Shown: positions 32,331-44,012, numbered from the stretch's first letter. The stretch: 64,000 bases of DNA from Kalaharituber pfeilii (GCA_015179045.1 WHUZ01000068.1:186001-250000), one strand, 5' to 3'. Notes: a model not told the origin generated them from the sequence alone. A program made the numbers and translations.

Positions 32331-33597
32331 AACGTAAAGAGCTGACTGAGAGACTATATAAGGAACTTGCAGACACCTCAACTCGTTCAGCTCCAGCATC
32401 AGTTATAGGTTTATCAAGCTGGTCAATAAGATAGTGCTAGGAGGGCAGTTAATAAAGGAGCTGGCTGTTGAGCTGGCTGTAGGCAGGACGCCGAAGGACT
32501 GGCAATTCAGCAAAGTGATCATGTTCCCGAAATCTGGCAGAGATCTGAAGCAAGCAAAGAGCTAGAGCCCAATTCAACTCATCAATTGTGTTGGGAAGCT
32601 GATGGAGAAGGTGGTTGCTGATAACTTGCAAGATGTTGGACTTTTCCATCATGGGCAATTTGGTGGAGTGAGAGGCAGGTCTGCAATTGATGCGTTGTTT
32701 TGGGCAGTTGTGAGGAGCCAGAGAGCTTTGGCATGCAGTGGTGGGGCAGTGTGGATCATGGAGAATATCAAGAGGAGTTTCAGAAATACACATTGGGAGG
32801 TGGTCAAGAACCGAGTACAGGGGTCTAAGGCTGAGAAATAGCTGCTCTGGCTGGAGACCTTCTTCCAGAAGCGAGAGTTTGAGATAGAATGGGACAGACA
32901 GGTAAGGGGCAATGGCAGGTCAAACATAGGTATACTGCAGGGCTCACTTCTATCCCCAGACTACCGCTAGAGGCCTCAAAGGAGGAGGTCCTAGTCATCG
33001 GCAAGAAGGCCAAGAGGAGGGCAGATGTTGAGAGGTGCAAGTAGTTAGGGGTTATCTGTGACAGCATGCTTGACTTCGATCATCACTGGAAAAGCCAGAT
33101 CGAGAAAGCCAGGAAGCTCCTGGGCGCCTTGTCTGGGTTAGGCAATTCACAATAGAGTATGAGCCCACTCTCATGCAGAAAGGCATACACAGGCATAGTA
33201 AGGGCAGTGGCACTATGAGAGTCTGAGATTGGGTAGAGAGGTCAGAAGCAGTAAAGAGAGGAGTTCAAGAGACTTCAGTATCACGCCCTTTGTAAGTGTA
33301 TAGGGGCAGTGCAAGGAGCGGCGAGAGGAAAGGTGGAGGCAATTGCAGGCGTTGAGAGTGTGGGCACAATCCTGGATCAGAGCCAAGCAAGATATGCCCT
33401 AAGGTCAATAAGAGACCCTACAGGAGTAGGGGATCTATGGCCTGAGAGCTTCAGAGGGGTTGAAACCGCAGACCCAGACCGGGAAGGGGAGAAGGGGAGA
33501 GACTAGAGAGACTTCAGCCTAGCATATGCCATACAGAAGAATGATGACTTCGAGTCAGTAGCAGGTAAGATTGCCAGTACACTTGAGGTCGATGAAG

Positions 33598-33791
33598 TTT
33601 TTTTTTTTTTTTTTTTTTTTTTCTTTTTTAATATCATTACTCGCATGCCGCCCTGTGGGCTATGGCGAGATTAGGTTAAGTACATATATGAGATAAGGAA
33701 ATAGATCCCTCCCCCCCGGCCATATTGTTGTCTGCCATACCCGACATTCCTCTAGGAGGTGACTCGTCGCCTCTTCGCTTTTCCCACACCA
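33598..33791 (-). mobile_element. H1 LINE 3' fragment (194 bp) nested in a LINE
   Basis: CGATGAAG on both sides (33590-33597, 33792-33799). A T-tract is followed by TTAATATCATTACTCGCATG..CTATGGCGAGATTAGG and about 130 bp of 3'UTR complement. Confidence 0.78.
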
Positions 33792-34259
33792 CGATGAAGA
33801 TGAGAAAGTGTCCTGGGGGCAGGAAGTTCAACCACTTGGAACAGAAATCGAGGTCACTGACCTTAAGCTGGGTAAGGAGGATGCTCCAGCCAAGTGGGAA
33901 AAGGCTATCTGCAAGGTCAAGGGTGAATCCGTAGCCATATTCACAGATGGCAGCCGCAGTGAGGAAGGAGGGGCTGGAGGTAGATAGTCCTAGAAGCAGG
34001 TAGTAGCAGAAGAGTCAGAAGGGTCCCAGTGGGTTGGCACTAAGGCAACGATGTGGGATGGAGAGGTCGCAGGCACGAGAGGGGTCCTCGAAGCGGTGGA
34101 TGGGAGGGCGAAAGTGTTACTGCTTGCAGACTCTCAGGCAGCAATCAGCGCAGTTAAGACAGCAGGGAAAACTGAAAACGCAAGGACTGCCGACCTGGCG
34201 CATATGGTAGAGCTCATAGCAGAAAGGCAGCGGAACTTGAGGGATCCCAGAGCTGTGAG

Positions 34260-35113
34260 CAGTGTTCCCAACGGGCCGGCCAGGCCAGGCCAAGGGTATG
34301 GCCTGGCCGGCCTGGGCCATAGAAATCTAGGCCTGGGCCGGCCTGAAACATTCAGGCCGGCCGTGAGGTCCGCCCGCGCCGGCCCAGGCGGCCTGAATGT
34401 TTCAGGCCGGCCCAGGCCGCCCAGGCCGGTCCAGGCCATTCAGGCCATTCAGGCCGGTCCAGGCCATTCAGGCTGCAGTGTGAGTTAAGTTATACAGTAG
34501 CTATATACAGAACGTACTCTAAATTCTACGTATACCTCATTCTCTAATGTTTAGGATTTTGCTTGCTAATTTTACACCGCCAGTATCGCTTTCCATTAGC
34601 CATGCACAGCTTCACCATAGTGTCAGATCCAACTTTGTCGCACCAGATTTTTGTAACCCAAATTCCAGAAGACTCGATATCGGCTTCAGATTGGACTGCA
34701 GGGAATCGTCGATGCAAGATCAAAACCTGAACTGCACTATGGAGAGTGAAGAATAGTAGAAAATACTAAAGGAATCATCATCGCCAGTACCGGTGGTTGG
34801 AATGTCTGTCTCCCTGCAATACTAAGAAATTAGTATATAGTCAAGCGATACAAAAAAAAATTACTTACCTGAATACCTGCGAAAAGCGCTGCTCAATAAA
34901 AAAAAGTCTAGATAGTTATCCGAAAATATTGAAAGGTTCATATAAATCCGTGTCCAAGTAACCTGAAGGTGGCTCCTGAAATAGCCTCGTAACCAGCCCT
35001 CCTGCCCCTGAAATTGCTTGGACGGCCTGAATGGCCTGGACGGCCTGGGCGGCCTGGACCAGCCTGGGCGGCCTGGACGGCCTGGTCGGCGGCCTGGCCG
35101 GTTGGGAACACTG
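34260..35113. mobile_element. hAT element (family G1), 854 bp
   Basis: Ends CAGTGTTCCCAAC and GTTGGGAACACTG; exact 8-bp duplication GCTGTGAG (34252-34259, 35114-35121). GGCC-rich arms (34270-34475, 35020-35105) enclose an AT-richer core related in inverse to 18283-18770. No full transposase frame. Excision would rejoin the LINE RNase H codons around DPRAV. Confidence 0.9.
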
Positions 35114-35707
35114 GCTGTGAGGCTTGCATAGGTTAAGTGTAGGGATAGAGGGCAATGAGATCGCAGATGAGAGGGCCAAGGAGGGGACCAGATGCATGAG
35201 GTACGATGGGCAGGCCACTAAGGGCGGTCTGCGCCAGGAGTTAGTTCGAAAGAGAAAGGAGGAGAGGGAGCGAGCTGGGTTCGGGAAGGGCAAGTTTGTG
35301 AAATGGTGCAGAAGGGCCCTCACCAACTACACCTGGCTGCGGACTGGGAAAGGCGGAGCCATGTGAAGGAGGAAAATCAGCGGAGAGGAGGCGAGGTGCT
35401 CTTGTGGAGCAGCTTGGAGTGCAGAACATGTGGTGTTCAAGTGTGGTGAGCTGGAGCGGCCCAAGAGAAAGAAGGAGAGCGGTACGATGGCCACCTGGCA
35501 GTGCTGGGAGGACTTAGAGGAGAAAGGGTGGAAGCAGGAGGGGGTAGGGGCAACCCAGTCGAGGTATGGTTCGCCAGCCTCGATCTGGGCTAGCTGAAAG
35601 GCCGGAGGGTACGTTGTGTACCAAGCGTGTACGTAGTGTAGATAGGTAGCTGCTTTAACCTGACCCGGGTATATGGGTCCCTGCTATAGTGTAAGCGGGG
35701 TTACGTG

Positions 35708-35739
<32 letters not shown>

Positions 35740-35793
35740 TCGGGCTATTGACCTGCCATGGTGTCAAGTTGTTGAGCTGTTAACCTGCCATCC

Positions 35794-35797
<4 letters not shown>

Positions 35798-35829
<32 letters not shown>

Positions 35830-36152
35830 TCATTAATCGCTTGCCGCCCTATGGGCCATGGCGATGTGCTATATATGTATATAATATGAATAAAAACAAA
35901 TCTAAACTCTTCACTCTCTGAGCATTTCCATCAGCTTCTTTAACGGGTCCTCCCCCCTCCTCTTTGGCCCGCGGCGGTCTCCTGACATGCTCCTCTCCTC
36001 CCGGCCATCTCCGTTTCCACACTCTGCACTGGCCTAAAAGATGTCTCGTCGTCTCCTCCTCTTCCCCACACCACCTGCATTCTGGACCATCCACTCCCCT
36101 CACTCGCCACCTCCACGCCCGCAACCCCTTACCCCCCAGTAGGCCCGGCAGT
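35798..36152 (-). mobile_element. H1 LINE 3' fragment: zinc knuckle and 3'UTR (355 bp)
   Basis: GCCATCCATGA and GCCGTCCATGA (35787-35797, 36153-36163) are an 11-bp duplication with one mismatch. The minus-strand frame reads LPGLLGGKGLRAWRWRVRG, ECRWCGEEEETTRHLLGQC and KRRWPGGEEHVRRPPRAK, then the H1 hairpin and A-tail at 35798. Confidence 0.85.
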
Positions 36153-36635
36153 GCCGTCCATGAGAAGTTAGCAATTAGCAGCATGCAATATGTGAGCCAA
36201 TGGACTTAAGCACACGTACTTGCCGAATCTCTTTTTTACTGTAGAGAGTGATTTCTGTTGTTCATTCCTATTAGCCATGAGAAGAGATAATAGGCTATAT
36301 ACTTACCTATCATCCAGTCATTTTATTGTCAATTAGTTTGCTGTTTTGCAATACCTCTGTTGCGCAGTAGTTGTTTTCATGAGCTGGAGAGAGAGACAGG
36401 AAAAGGATAGCAGTGATAGTATAAAAGTCCCAATGATTCCTCCAAAGTATCAACCTTCTATTATATATAGCTGAGGCAGGTAATATTGGAAATACTAGAG
36501 GCATGTGCATTACAGTAACTGCTTACTCTGTTTCTCTCCTCCGTCCTTCGTGCCTTGGCCTGCTGGCGCAAGCAGGCTTCCGTTACCGTTTCGTCCTGGT
36601 ACTGCATACAGGCTCCTATATTGGCTGCCTTGTCC
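36153..36635. other. Interval without a supported gene
   Basis: No coding frame or repeat end recognised. Ordinary composition. Confidence 0.4.
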
Positions 36636-37440
36636 GCTTCTTCTTTTGTTTTGTTTTTGTTTTTGTTTTTTAAATCACATAACCCCGCTTGTAGCAGGTG
36701 GCCATGGCAGGGTCCCTGGGTAAGCCCTCATAGCCCGGAGACAGGCTAAAAGAAATTTCTACGTACATGGTCTCATCGCGCCGTCGCCCCCGCTCTCCTA
36801 ACTTCTAGAACTTGACCCCAGCGAAGAAATTCTCTAAGATGTCATATTCCTCCCCATTCTCCGCCTTTCTCTTCCAATCCTTTCCCATGTCGCTCCACCT
36901 CTCAAACCTTCTGGACGGTTCTTCTGGTTTCTGCATCGGAAAGCGAGATGCTCCCCCGTTTGCACCTTCCCGCACCTGCACTTATCCGATTCAGCCGCCC
37001 CCAGCTTCTTCATCCATATCGCACACCTTCCCCTCTCCAGTCGCAATGCAGTGAAGTTTGATGTTGCCACCCTACTCCACTCCATGACCTTCCCTCCTCC
37101 GAACCCCTCTATCTCTCTCCTCTCTTTCCTCCACGCCTTTATCCTCTGGCGCACCCCACTCCCGGTGGCCACTTCCCTCCCCTTCTCCATCGTCCCCTTC
37201 TTCGCTCACTCATCCGCCTTCTCATTCCCTGCAATTCCGATGTGAGCCTTAACCCACATCAGTCTCGCATTCCCCCCTCTCCTCTTCCTCCTTGCCACCG
37301 CATCCACCACCCTCCTCACATCCTCCGTCTTCCCCTTCCCCTCTCTGCCTGCCTTCTGAATCGCCGTGACGGCGGCTTCTGAATCCAGACAGATCAGGAC
37401 CGGTACCTCCTCCGGCACACTCTCCAAAGCTCTTCTCACC
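36636..37440 (-). pseudogene. LINE (H2 type) RNase H and 3' end
   Basis: Minus strand: VPVLICLDSEAAVTAIQKAG, KTEDVRRVVDAVARRKRRGG and NARLMWVKAHIGIAGNEKADE (RNase H with second Asp and His), a stop near 37206, then FGGGKVMEWSRVATSNFTAL and DKCRCGKVQTGEHLAFRC (terminal knuckle). The 3'UTR includes AGAACTTGACCCCAGCG.. and closes with the H2 hairpin, then an imperfect T/G tract at 36636. Confidence 0.75.
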
Positions 37441-37568
37441 CCCCGTCCGCTTCTTCGTTGCCCTGGACGCCCCTGTGACCTTTTACCCACATCACAGATA
37501 CGTCCAGGTCCCCCCTCGCCGCTCTCGCCTCCCAGGCCTTTCTAACCGTGTGGGCTGCCTAGTCGGGG
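37441..37568 (-). pseudogene. Fragment of a second LINE fused upstream
   Basis: In another minus-strand frame: AAHTVRKAWEARAARGDLD, VSVMWVKGHRGVQGNEEAD. This is RNase H sequence of the 10.4-kb/30.8-kb type. It abuts the LINE at 36636-37440, whose own RNase H carries the same region again, so the two are joined fragments. Confidence 0.6.
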
Positions 37569-37569
37569 G

Positions 37570-37957
37570 TGGGCTTGCCTGACGCGATACGTACTTGGAG
37601 AGCGCTGGTAGGACTAGTCAGATGCCAGAGGCCTCTACGCATCGTAGGTAAGAAGTACAGATGGGATGCGTATGGGTGGGATAGAGGAAGGAAGGGCAAA
37701 GGAACGAAGGTGGATAAGGCAAAGCATGCAATGGAGACTGATCAAGAACCCATTCTCTGTAAGTACAATCAGTCCAATGTCCCCCTTTTGTTTACCTGCA
37801 CCCACGGTGAGTCATGTAGACAGATAAGTACCATGGGTGATCTGGCCCATAATCTGGTGTCACAGACCTGCCTCCGGGCAATAACGAAGTCCTGCCATAG
37901 GCTGAGAGACTGCATGTGGGATTACGTGACCCAAAAAATGAGGGGTAAAAAAAAATT
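37570..37957 (+). mobile_element. LINE ORF1-tail element with H2b 3' end
   Basis: LRIVGKKYRWDAYGWDRGRK matches ORF1 at the right edge of the window (IGGKKYRW). About 130 bp later comes CTGCCTCCGGGCAATAACG, the H2b-like hairpin CCTGCCATAGGC..GCATGTGGG, ATTACGTGACCC and an A-rich tail. ORF2 is absent. Confidence 0.62.
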
Positions 37958-37966
37958 ACTACCTAC

Positions 37967-38830
37967 TGTGTTTCACCACAACCCGACGCACACCACGTCC
38001 CGACGCACGTTTTACACCAAAACTGACCGCGCGCGACAACATATATCTCAACCACCAGAATAGAATTTGGTATGCGCTCTTTAGGGGAAATTAATAAAGG
38101 GTTATTCTTCATATTCCACCCCTTGGCTTCTTCTGATATGTTGCTTTGAAGGGATTTATGATTCATGAAATTCTTACCATAAATTTGCATAGGCTTGGCA
38201 TATATTTTTCGCTGTGATATCACTAGTATTGAATTCCACTTATCACACCTGAAGTAAATTTGATAAAAACAGTAGAACACTTGAATATCAATATTTTATC
38301 TTATTCAAAGATGTGAGAAGCACACCAAGAAAACTTCTCAAGAAGTGGTGGAGTTATTCACAAAATTCATTTTCTCATAGAAACTGTATGCAATAATTGT
38401 ATAGGAAAACTACCTGAAATGGCAATTTGATGTATAAATTAGGCATTAAACAACATTAAGCCAATTGAAGCACTAAGTGACAAGAAGCCTATTGGGGCGA
38501 CTCTCTAGCCACAATTCTATAGCCATTATGGTGAGCGTTGAAGAGAAGTTGTGCATTCTATCATACCCTCCAGTTCACTTTGTATGGGAATTCCATATAA
38601 ATGCATGCCAAGACATCAATGAAAAACTCATGGTGCCATTAATCAACCACAATGTGTTTTCAGTGCAAATAGAGGGATAAAAGGTGAAGAATAACCCTTT
38701 ATTTATTTCCCCTGAAGAGCGCATACATACTTCTATTCTGGTTGTTGAGATATATGTTGTCGCGCATGCTCAGTTTTGGTGTAAAACGTGCGTCGGGACG
38801 TGGTGTGCGTCGGGTTGTGGTGAAACACAG
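37967..38830. mobile_element. TA-flanked TIR element, 864 bp, copy 1
   Basis: Ends CTGTGTTTCACCACAACCCG and its inverse are flanked by TA (37965-37966, 38831-38832). TIRs exceed 130 bp. The interior has no coding frame. Same family as 39100-42336. Confidence 0.75.
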
Positions 38831-39099
38831 TAAGCCTTCAGCATCACATAACTGGCAATCCCTTCCACTAGATACAAATAGTAGCATCTACAGAACTCTT
38901 GATAATATGATAGCCCCTGACGAGAACGAGTGGGAGGACAAGTGGTTCACTTTACATCGTCTCCGCGCTATGAGTAATATATGGCTTTAAATCATTGTTA
39001 AGTTTGTTTTTTGGGTTCTCCATCTAATCTCATAATTCGATGTCGCAACAGCATTATAATGGTGCAATAGGCATGTAATTGAGAAAGTTGTAGTAGGTA
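38831..39099. other. Spacer between two copies of one element
   Basis: No feature recognised. Confidence 0.4.
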
Positions 39100-39179
39100 C
39101 TGTAATTCACCACAACCCGACGTGCACCACGTCCCGACGCACCGTTTACACCAAAACTGACCGCGCGCGATAACATATA

Positions 39180-41118
39180 CGGCGGCCGGGAGTTACAAAT
39201 TGCCAAAAGTCGAAAGTCGAAAATGGAAAAGTCGAAAGTCCGTTGCAGCACCCACACCCTAACAAAAATTTCGCATCTCACACACAACATACCAGTACAC
39301 CCGCCAGAGATAAATGCCCTGTGCGATAAATATTTCATAAAATAAATAAATAAAAATTAAAATTAAAATTGAATTTGAAATTAAAAATAAAATGAAAATA
39401 AAAAAAAAGCTGAAGTTAACAGATGAATATATATATATATATTTCAGTCGTATGAACATCTTGTAAGATCAACCACCTATCCTTCCACTCATTCTCATCC
39501 AATACCCATCAGCAAAAATAATATTTCTGCTGGTTAGAAACTCTGTGTCCGCGGCGTGGCAGGTTAGCCTGGAGTGCACTTGGTGTATTTAAAACTTCTA
39601 TTGCATGCTCAATGTATAACGCAACCATGTATGGCGCCCTATTGCACTCAATGGAACCAAAATTGCTTCTCCTGCCCAGGGCGTAATTGATAATGCTTCT
39701 CAAAACCTAGGCATACATACTCTTCTCGTCGGCATAGGGACTATATACAGGTAATACCAGTCATCCTGCAGATACTATGCCACATTGTACAACTAATTAT
39801 TCATTTCTAGCTATTGTGATCTATATACAGATGCTATTTCATCATTTCACCATGCCATGACATCGCCTATTGCCCTACTGCTTTAGCTCTTTTTTTTTTT
39901 TAATATTACTACTCGCATGCCGCCCTATAGGCTATGGCGAGGTTAGGTACATAGTAGATAAGAAAGGAGATTATAAGTCAACACCCCCGATCCAGCGAAC
40001 GTCCCTGTTAGAAAATAGGTAGGAAATTGCATATGAAAGATGTCGAGATGAATCCTGTTACCATTCCGCCCAGTCTAACAATTCCTTTAGCGTGTCCTTG
40101 TCATACCTACTAAGTTGAGCTCATATTGCCATATCTCATACCATTAAGAGAGACCTATTATATGTGTTACGTTGAGCTTATGTTGCCATATCCACGCTCT
40201 CAAGAGGGATCTGCCATACCTATAAATATGTATTACAATAGCTACGTCAACAAATATATTCTCAGTAGATTAGCACCTTTTCCATATCGGAGTTGAACTT
40301 GATATTAGAATGAGAGGTAATAGTGCATGCTCAACATATTTAACAGAGTTAATATACCCAATATACCTAATATGCCCACACTTTGATGTACACACTCTAT
40401 ATACTCTAAATGCTCAATATGTCTAAAATCCTATGCGCACGTTCAATATGCTTAATAGATCCGATATACCCATAGTAAACACTCTAGTTACAGCAGCAGA
40501 GAGACAGATAGAGCAAGTAGAAAGAACAGAAACGGGATGGATCAGTGGGTTAACATTGCTAAAGCTAAAGAGAAGAACTATTTATAAAAGTGCACCCTGG
40601 GGCTTTTACATACTTGCAAGTGGATAGACTTTGTACAGTTTTTACAGTAAGAAGCCTAATAAATCGGCCAAAGAGTGATAATGAGCCAGACCACGCAGAA
40701 TTAATCAACTGGACTCGTACTGCTCATCAGGCCTTTCCCATTCAGCTGTGTTGTAGCCTCCCAATGGCCTATTCACATAACAAACAATGTTCGTTAACTA
40801 GCTGTGATGGTTGTTAGCAAGTTCTTAATTATTTTTTTCTGAGAGTGAGTAGGAGGATAGGTGGTTAACGTTGCAAGATGTTCATGCTATGGACTGGAAT
40901 CTGTATATATTTTTGTTATCAGTTAACTTCCTTGTTTAATTTTCATTTTCATCTTATTTTATTTTTATTTTTATTTATTTTTATGAAATATTAATCGCAT
41001 GGGGCCTTTCTCTCTGGCGGGCGTATGTTGTACTTACATGTGAGATGCGTATTTTTGTTGGCGTGCGGGCGTTGCAACAGACTTTCGACTTTTGGCAATT
41101 TGTAACTCCCGGCCGCCG
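39180..41118. mobile_element. 1.94 kb TIR element (CGGCGGCCGGGAGTTAC ends)
   Basis: CGGCGGCCGGGAGTTACAAA.. and its inverse form TIRs of about 40 bp. AACATATA lies on both sides (39171-39179 region and 41122-41129), which would fit an 8-bp hAT duplication with a few filler bases. It contains an H1 insert near 39889-39960 and no recognisable transposase. Confidence 0.6.
39889..39975 (-). mobile_element. H1 LINE tail insertion
   Basis: T-tract, TTAATATTACTACTCGCATG..GGCTATGGCGAGGTTAGG and some 3'UT R complement. The 5' boundary and duplication were not resolved. Confidence 0.7.
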
Positions 41119-41306
41119 TACAACATATATCTCAACCACCAGAATAGAATTTTGCATGTAACTTGTAGACCAGTTAAATTAAGGACTATTCTTCATATTC
41201 CACACCTTAGCTTCTTCAGATAAGTTGCTTTTGAAGGGATTTATGATTCATGAAATTTGTACCATAAATTGGCATAGGCTTTGCACATATTTTTAGCTGT
41301 GATATC

Positions 41307-41729
41307 TTTTTTTTTTTTTTTTTTTATTTCATTAATCGCGTGCCGCCCTGGGGGCTATGGCGATGTTTAGTTACATAACACCTAAAGAAACTAACTCAAA
41401 TGTAGTAACATGCCCATTCTCACTCTTTCCCTGCCCACAATAAGACCTTGGCTACTTCCGCCCTCCCCCCTTCGGCTGTCTCAGACCGTCCGCCCCTTTC
41501 GGCAGTTTGTCCTTCCACGGCTTGCAGTTTGTCGTTATGTGCGTGAAGTTTTCCGGAGCCATCCCGCACCAGCGGCATTCTGGGGAGTCTGCCTTGCCTA
41601 TTCCGTATCTCCATTCTTTTAGTCCTTTGTTTCCCAGAATGCCTATCAGCGTTGATACCAGCCGGCGGTTGTCTAACTCCTGTAGTGGTCGGTATGACAG
41701 TTTCAGGCGGTTTCTTTCCTCCGCTCTGA
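41307..41729 (-). mobile_element. H1 LINE 3' fragment (423 bp)
   Basis: Exact 15-bp duplication TTTAGCTGTGATATC (41292-41306, 41730-41744). It ends with the H1 hairpin; upstream minus-strand sequence has FRNRQGRLPRMPLVRDGSG-like decayed ORF2 tail. Confidence 0.88.
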
Positions 41730-42343
41730 TTTAGCTGTGATATCACTAGTATTGAATTCCACTTACCACACCTGAATTAAATTTGATAAAAGCAGTAGGA
41801 CACTTAGATATCAATATTTTATCTTATTCAAAGATGTGAGAAGCACACCAAGAAAACTTCTCAAGAAGTGGTGGAGTTATTTACAAAATTCATTTTCTCA
41901 TAGAAACTGTATGCAATAATTGTATAGGAAAACTACCTGAAATGGCAATTTGATGTATGAATTAGGCATTAAGCCAATTGAAGCACTAATTAGCAAGAGG
42001 CCTATTTGAAAGACTCTCTAGCCACAATTCTATACCCATTATGGTGAGCGTTGAAGGGAAGTAGTGCATTCTACCCTCCAGTTCTCTTTGTATGAGAAAT
42101 CCCTACAAAGCATGCAAGACATGAATCAAAAACTCATGCTGCCATTAATCAACCATAATGTCTTTTCAGTGCAAATAGAGGTATTATAAGTGAAGACTAA
42201 CCCTTTATTTATTTCGCCTGAAGAGCACATACAAAATTCTATTCTGGTGGTAAGGATATATGTTGTCGCGCACGGTCAGTTTTGGTGTAAAACGTGCGTC
42301 AGGACGTGGTGCATGTCGGGTTGTGGTGAAAGACAGTCTGTCG

Positions 42344-42500
42344 TCTTTTTTTTTTTAATATCAGTGATCGCATGCCACCCTGTGGGCTATGGTGATTTAG
42401 TTACATAGGAGATAATTGAGAAGAAAAATGATTGAATAGGGAAAAGATGAAAGTGATTAACGATGAGAGTAAGTAACATAGTGACAGAAAAAGGAACCCG
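42344..42500 (-). mobile_element. H1 LINE 3' fragment
   Basis: A short T-tract, TTAATATCAGTGATCGCATG..GGCTATGGTGATTTAG and about 100 bp more. GTCTGT occurs just before and just after, a possible partial duplication. Confidence 0.6.
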
Positions 42501-42654
42501 TCTGTAGCTACTGTGATGCGGCTCAACATGGATACTTCGCATTGTGACGCCAAGCCCTTCAAACTGTCATCGCTCCCGCAATGCGGCATGTGCATACGAC
42601 AGCACAAGTGTGCTCCAGATCTGTGTACTGCATAGTCTTTTGCACTGCGCGCAT

Positions 42655-43623
42655 ATGGGATACCCACTGTTCTTCCGGTACCACTGGAATCTTCTCCCCG
42701 CAATTGAAACCTCTGGAAATTTCGAAATCCTCCACAAAATGGAAGAACTCTCCCCATCCCCAAGACGTCGGAGCTCTCGCAGCCGATCTTGCGGTACGGC
42801 AAGTATCACATCACTGGCTGGATCGTTTCCGTTGGAGTTTCCTAGCATTTCGCGTCATCATTCGTTTAACACCGATATAGACTCGCCATCTGTCGCCTCA
42901 GAGATCGGTGTTGGCTTTGGTAGAAAACCTCGACGAATGGAAGAATCCCTCCCATCGATATCCCCAAGACGTCGGGGCTCTCGCAGCCGATCTTGCGGCA
43001 CGGCAAGTATCATATCACTGACTGGATCGTTCTCGTCAGAATTTCCTAGCATTTCGCGTAATCAGTCGTTTAACACAGATATAGACGCGCCATTTGTCGC
43101 CTCAGAGATTGGTGTTGGCTTTGCTAGAAAACTTCGACGAATGGAAGAATCCCTCCCATTCCCAGGACGTGGCTCTCGCAGCCGATCTCGCGGTACGGGA
43201 AATAGCAGATCACGGTCTAGTGATGGCAATGCTAGGCTTGAGCAAGGATTGCAAGAATTGGGTGACCAGATCGTGAGCTCTAACATAGGGGAAGAGAGCC
43301 GTTCTGCTTCTAACGTCGTGCCAACACCACATACGCTGAAGCTGGCCGACACTCGGTTTAGCTGCACTAGAGTAAACCCAACAACAGGAAAGGCTTGCAA
43401 CACTACTTTCTCGCGCCGCTACGATTATGTCAAACATATAGCTACTGCTCACAGCATTCTCCACAAAAAATACCGATGCGAGATTTGTGGCCAAAACACC
43501 TTTTGGTCGTCTAGACTAGTCAAACACAAGAAGGTAAGGGACCTTGTTGGTAAAATCCCTGATAATCAATCATCGTCGCCAACTCACTACGCTCCAGGTC
43601 AAACATGGCATGAGCGATGACAG
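42655..43623 (+). CDS. C2H2 zinc-finger protein with internal repeats (3' end uncertain)
   Basis: Start taken at ATG 42655; 42739 is an alternative. Residues near 30-95 and 96-163 are a tandem duplication: MEELSPSPRRRSSRSRSCGT.. and MEESLPSISPRRRGSRSRSC.., each ending VASEIGVGF-RK-RR. A third partial unit follows, also SR-rich. The C-terminal part has finger 1, FSCTRVNPTTGKACNTTF..VKHIATAH, and finger 2, YRCEICGQNTFWSSRLVKHKK. A 64-nt intron (43534-43597, GTAAGG..CTCAC..CAG) supplies VKH, completing C-x2-C-x12-H-x4-H of finger 2. This supports the splice. Another donor at 43624 may lead to an exon at 43678 on; a Cys-rich frame there (EDWVCHSPASP, STCDHTLLTLGQCGMCD) is plausible but its phase does not match. 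Probably a nuclear DNA-binding protein; target unknown. Confidence 0.6.
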
Positions 43624-43677
43624 GTAATGATCACGCATCGTACGTGATAACCACTGGCATCTAACGCTGAACCCTAG

Positions 43678-43965
43678 TACGAAGACTGGGTCTGCCATTC
43701 TCCCGCAAGCCCTATCTTTCCAGTATGGGGTAACTCAACATGCGACCACACCCTGCTTACATTGGGTCAATGTGGAATGTGTGATTGTATGTAACACCCA
43801 GACCGTCAGGGCAGACAAGTTACTGATTACCATCTCTTTATGGACAATTTTGACGAGATACAGCGATGGAATAACCATCATCATTATGCGATGGTGACGG
43901 TTGAGAATTTTGGAGAAGAAAATACCAGTGAGGTCTTCAAAGGCCGAGATGTAATTTGTAAGTGA
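43678..43965 (+). other. Coding-like frame between zinc-finger and HET genes
   Basis: One frame reads EDWVCHSPASPIFPVWGNS, CDHTLLTLGQCGMCDCM, a single TAA (43792-43794), then VTDYHLFMDNFDEIQRWN and MVTVENFGEENTSEVFKGRD. It looks like real or recently real protein. It could be the C-terminus of the zinc-finger gene, with the TAA a nonsense change, or a first exon of the HET gene. The hairpin insert at 43979 separates it from the HET frame. Confidence 0.4.
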
Positions 43966-43975
43966 AATAAATGTC

Positions 43976-43978
<3 letters not shown>

Positions 43979-44012
<34 letters not shown>

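Larger units (their letters stand above)
32440..35733 (+). pseudogene. Degenerate LINE (H2b type): RT to 3' end, with two insertions
   Basis: From about 32450: VGRTPKDWQFSKVIMFPKSG, NCVGKLMEKVVADNLQ, GQFGGVRGRSAIDALFWA and VWIMENIKRSFRNTHWEVV, where the catalytic Asp of RT motif A is replaced; then GILQGSLLSP. Decayed linker follows. The RNase H part reads VAIFTDGSRSEEGGAG (about 33935), MWDGEVAGTRGVLEAVDG, VLLLADSQAAISAVKTAG and NLRDPRAV, and is cut by the hAT at 34260-35113. It resumes with IEGNEIADERAKEGTRC and GGLRQELVRKRKEERERA. The 3'UTR ends with CCTGACCCGGGTATATGGG, a shortened H2b hairpin and A-tail (35709-35733). Many stops. Confidence 0.78.
39100..42336. mobile_element. TA-flanked TIR element, copy 2, expanded by insertions
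   Basis: Left end CTGTAATTCACCACAACCCG after TA; right end GGGTTGTGGTGAAAGACAG. Subtracting the inserts 39180-41118 and 41307-41729 leaves about 870 bp, close to the 864 bp of copy 1. Interior blocks such as TTTATGATTCATGAAATT align with 38150 on. Confidence 0.75.

Noticed and set aside
42544..42654. Upstream extension of the zinc-finger gene to 42544
   Set aside because: The extension begins at GTG, not ATG, and its sequence does not look coding.
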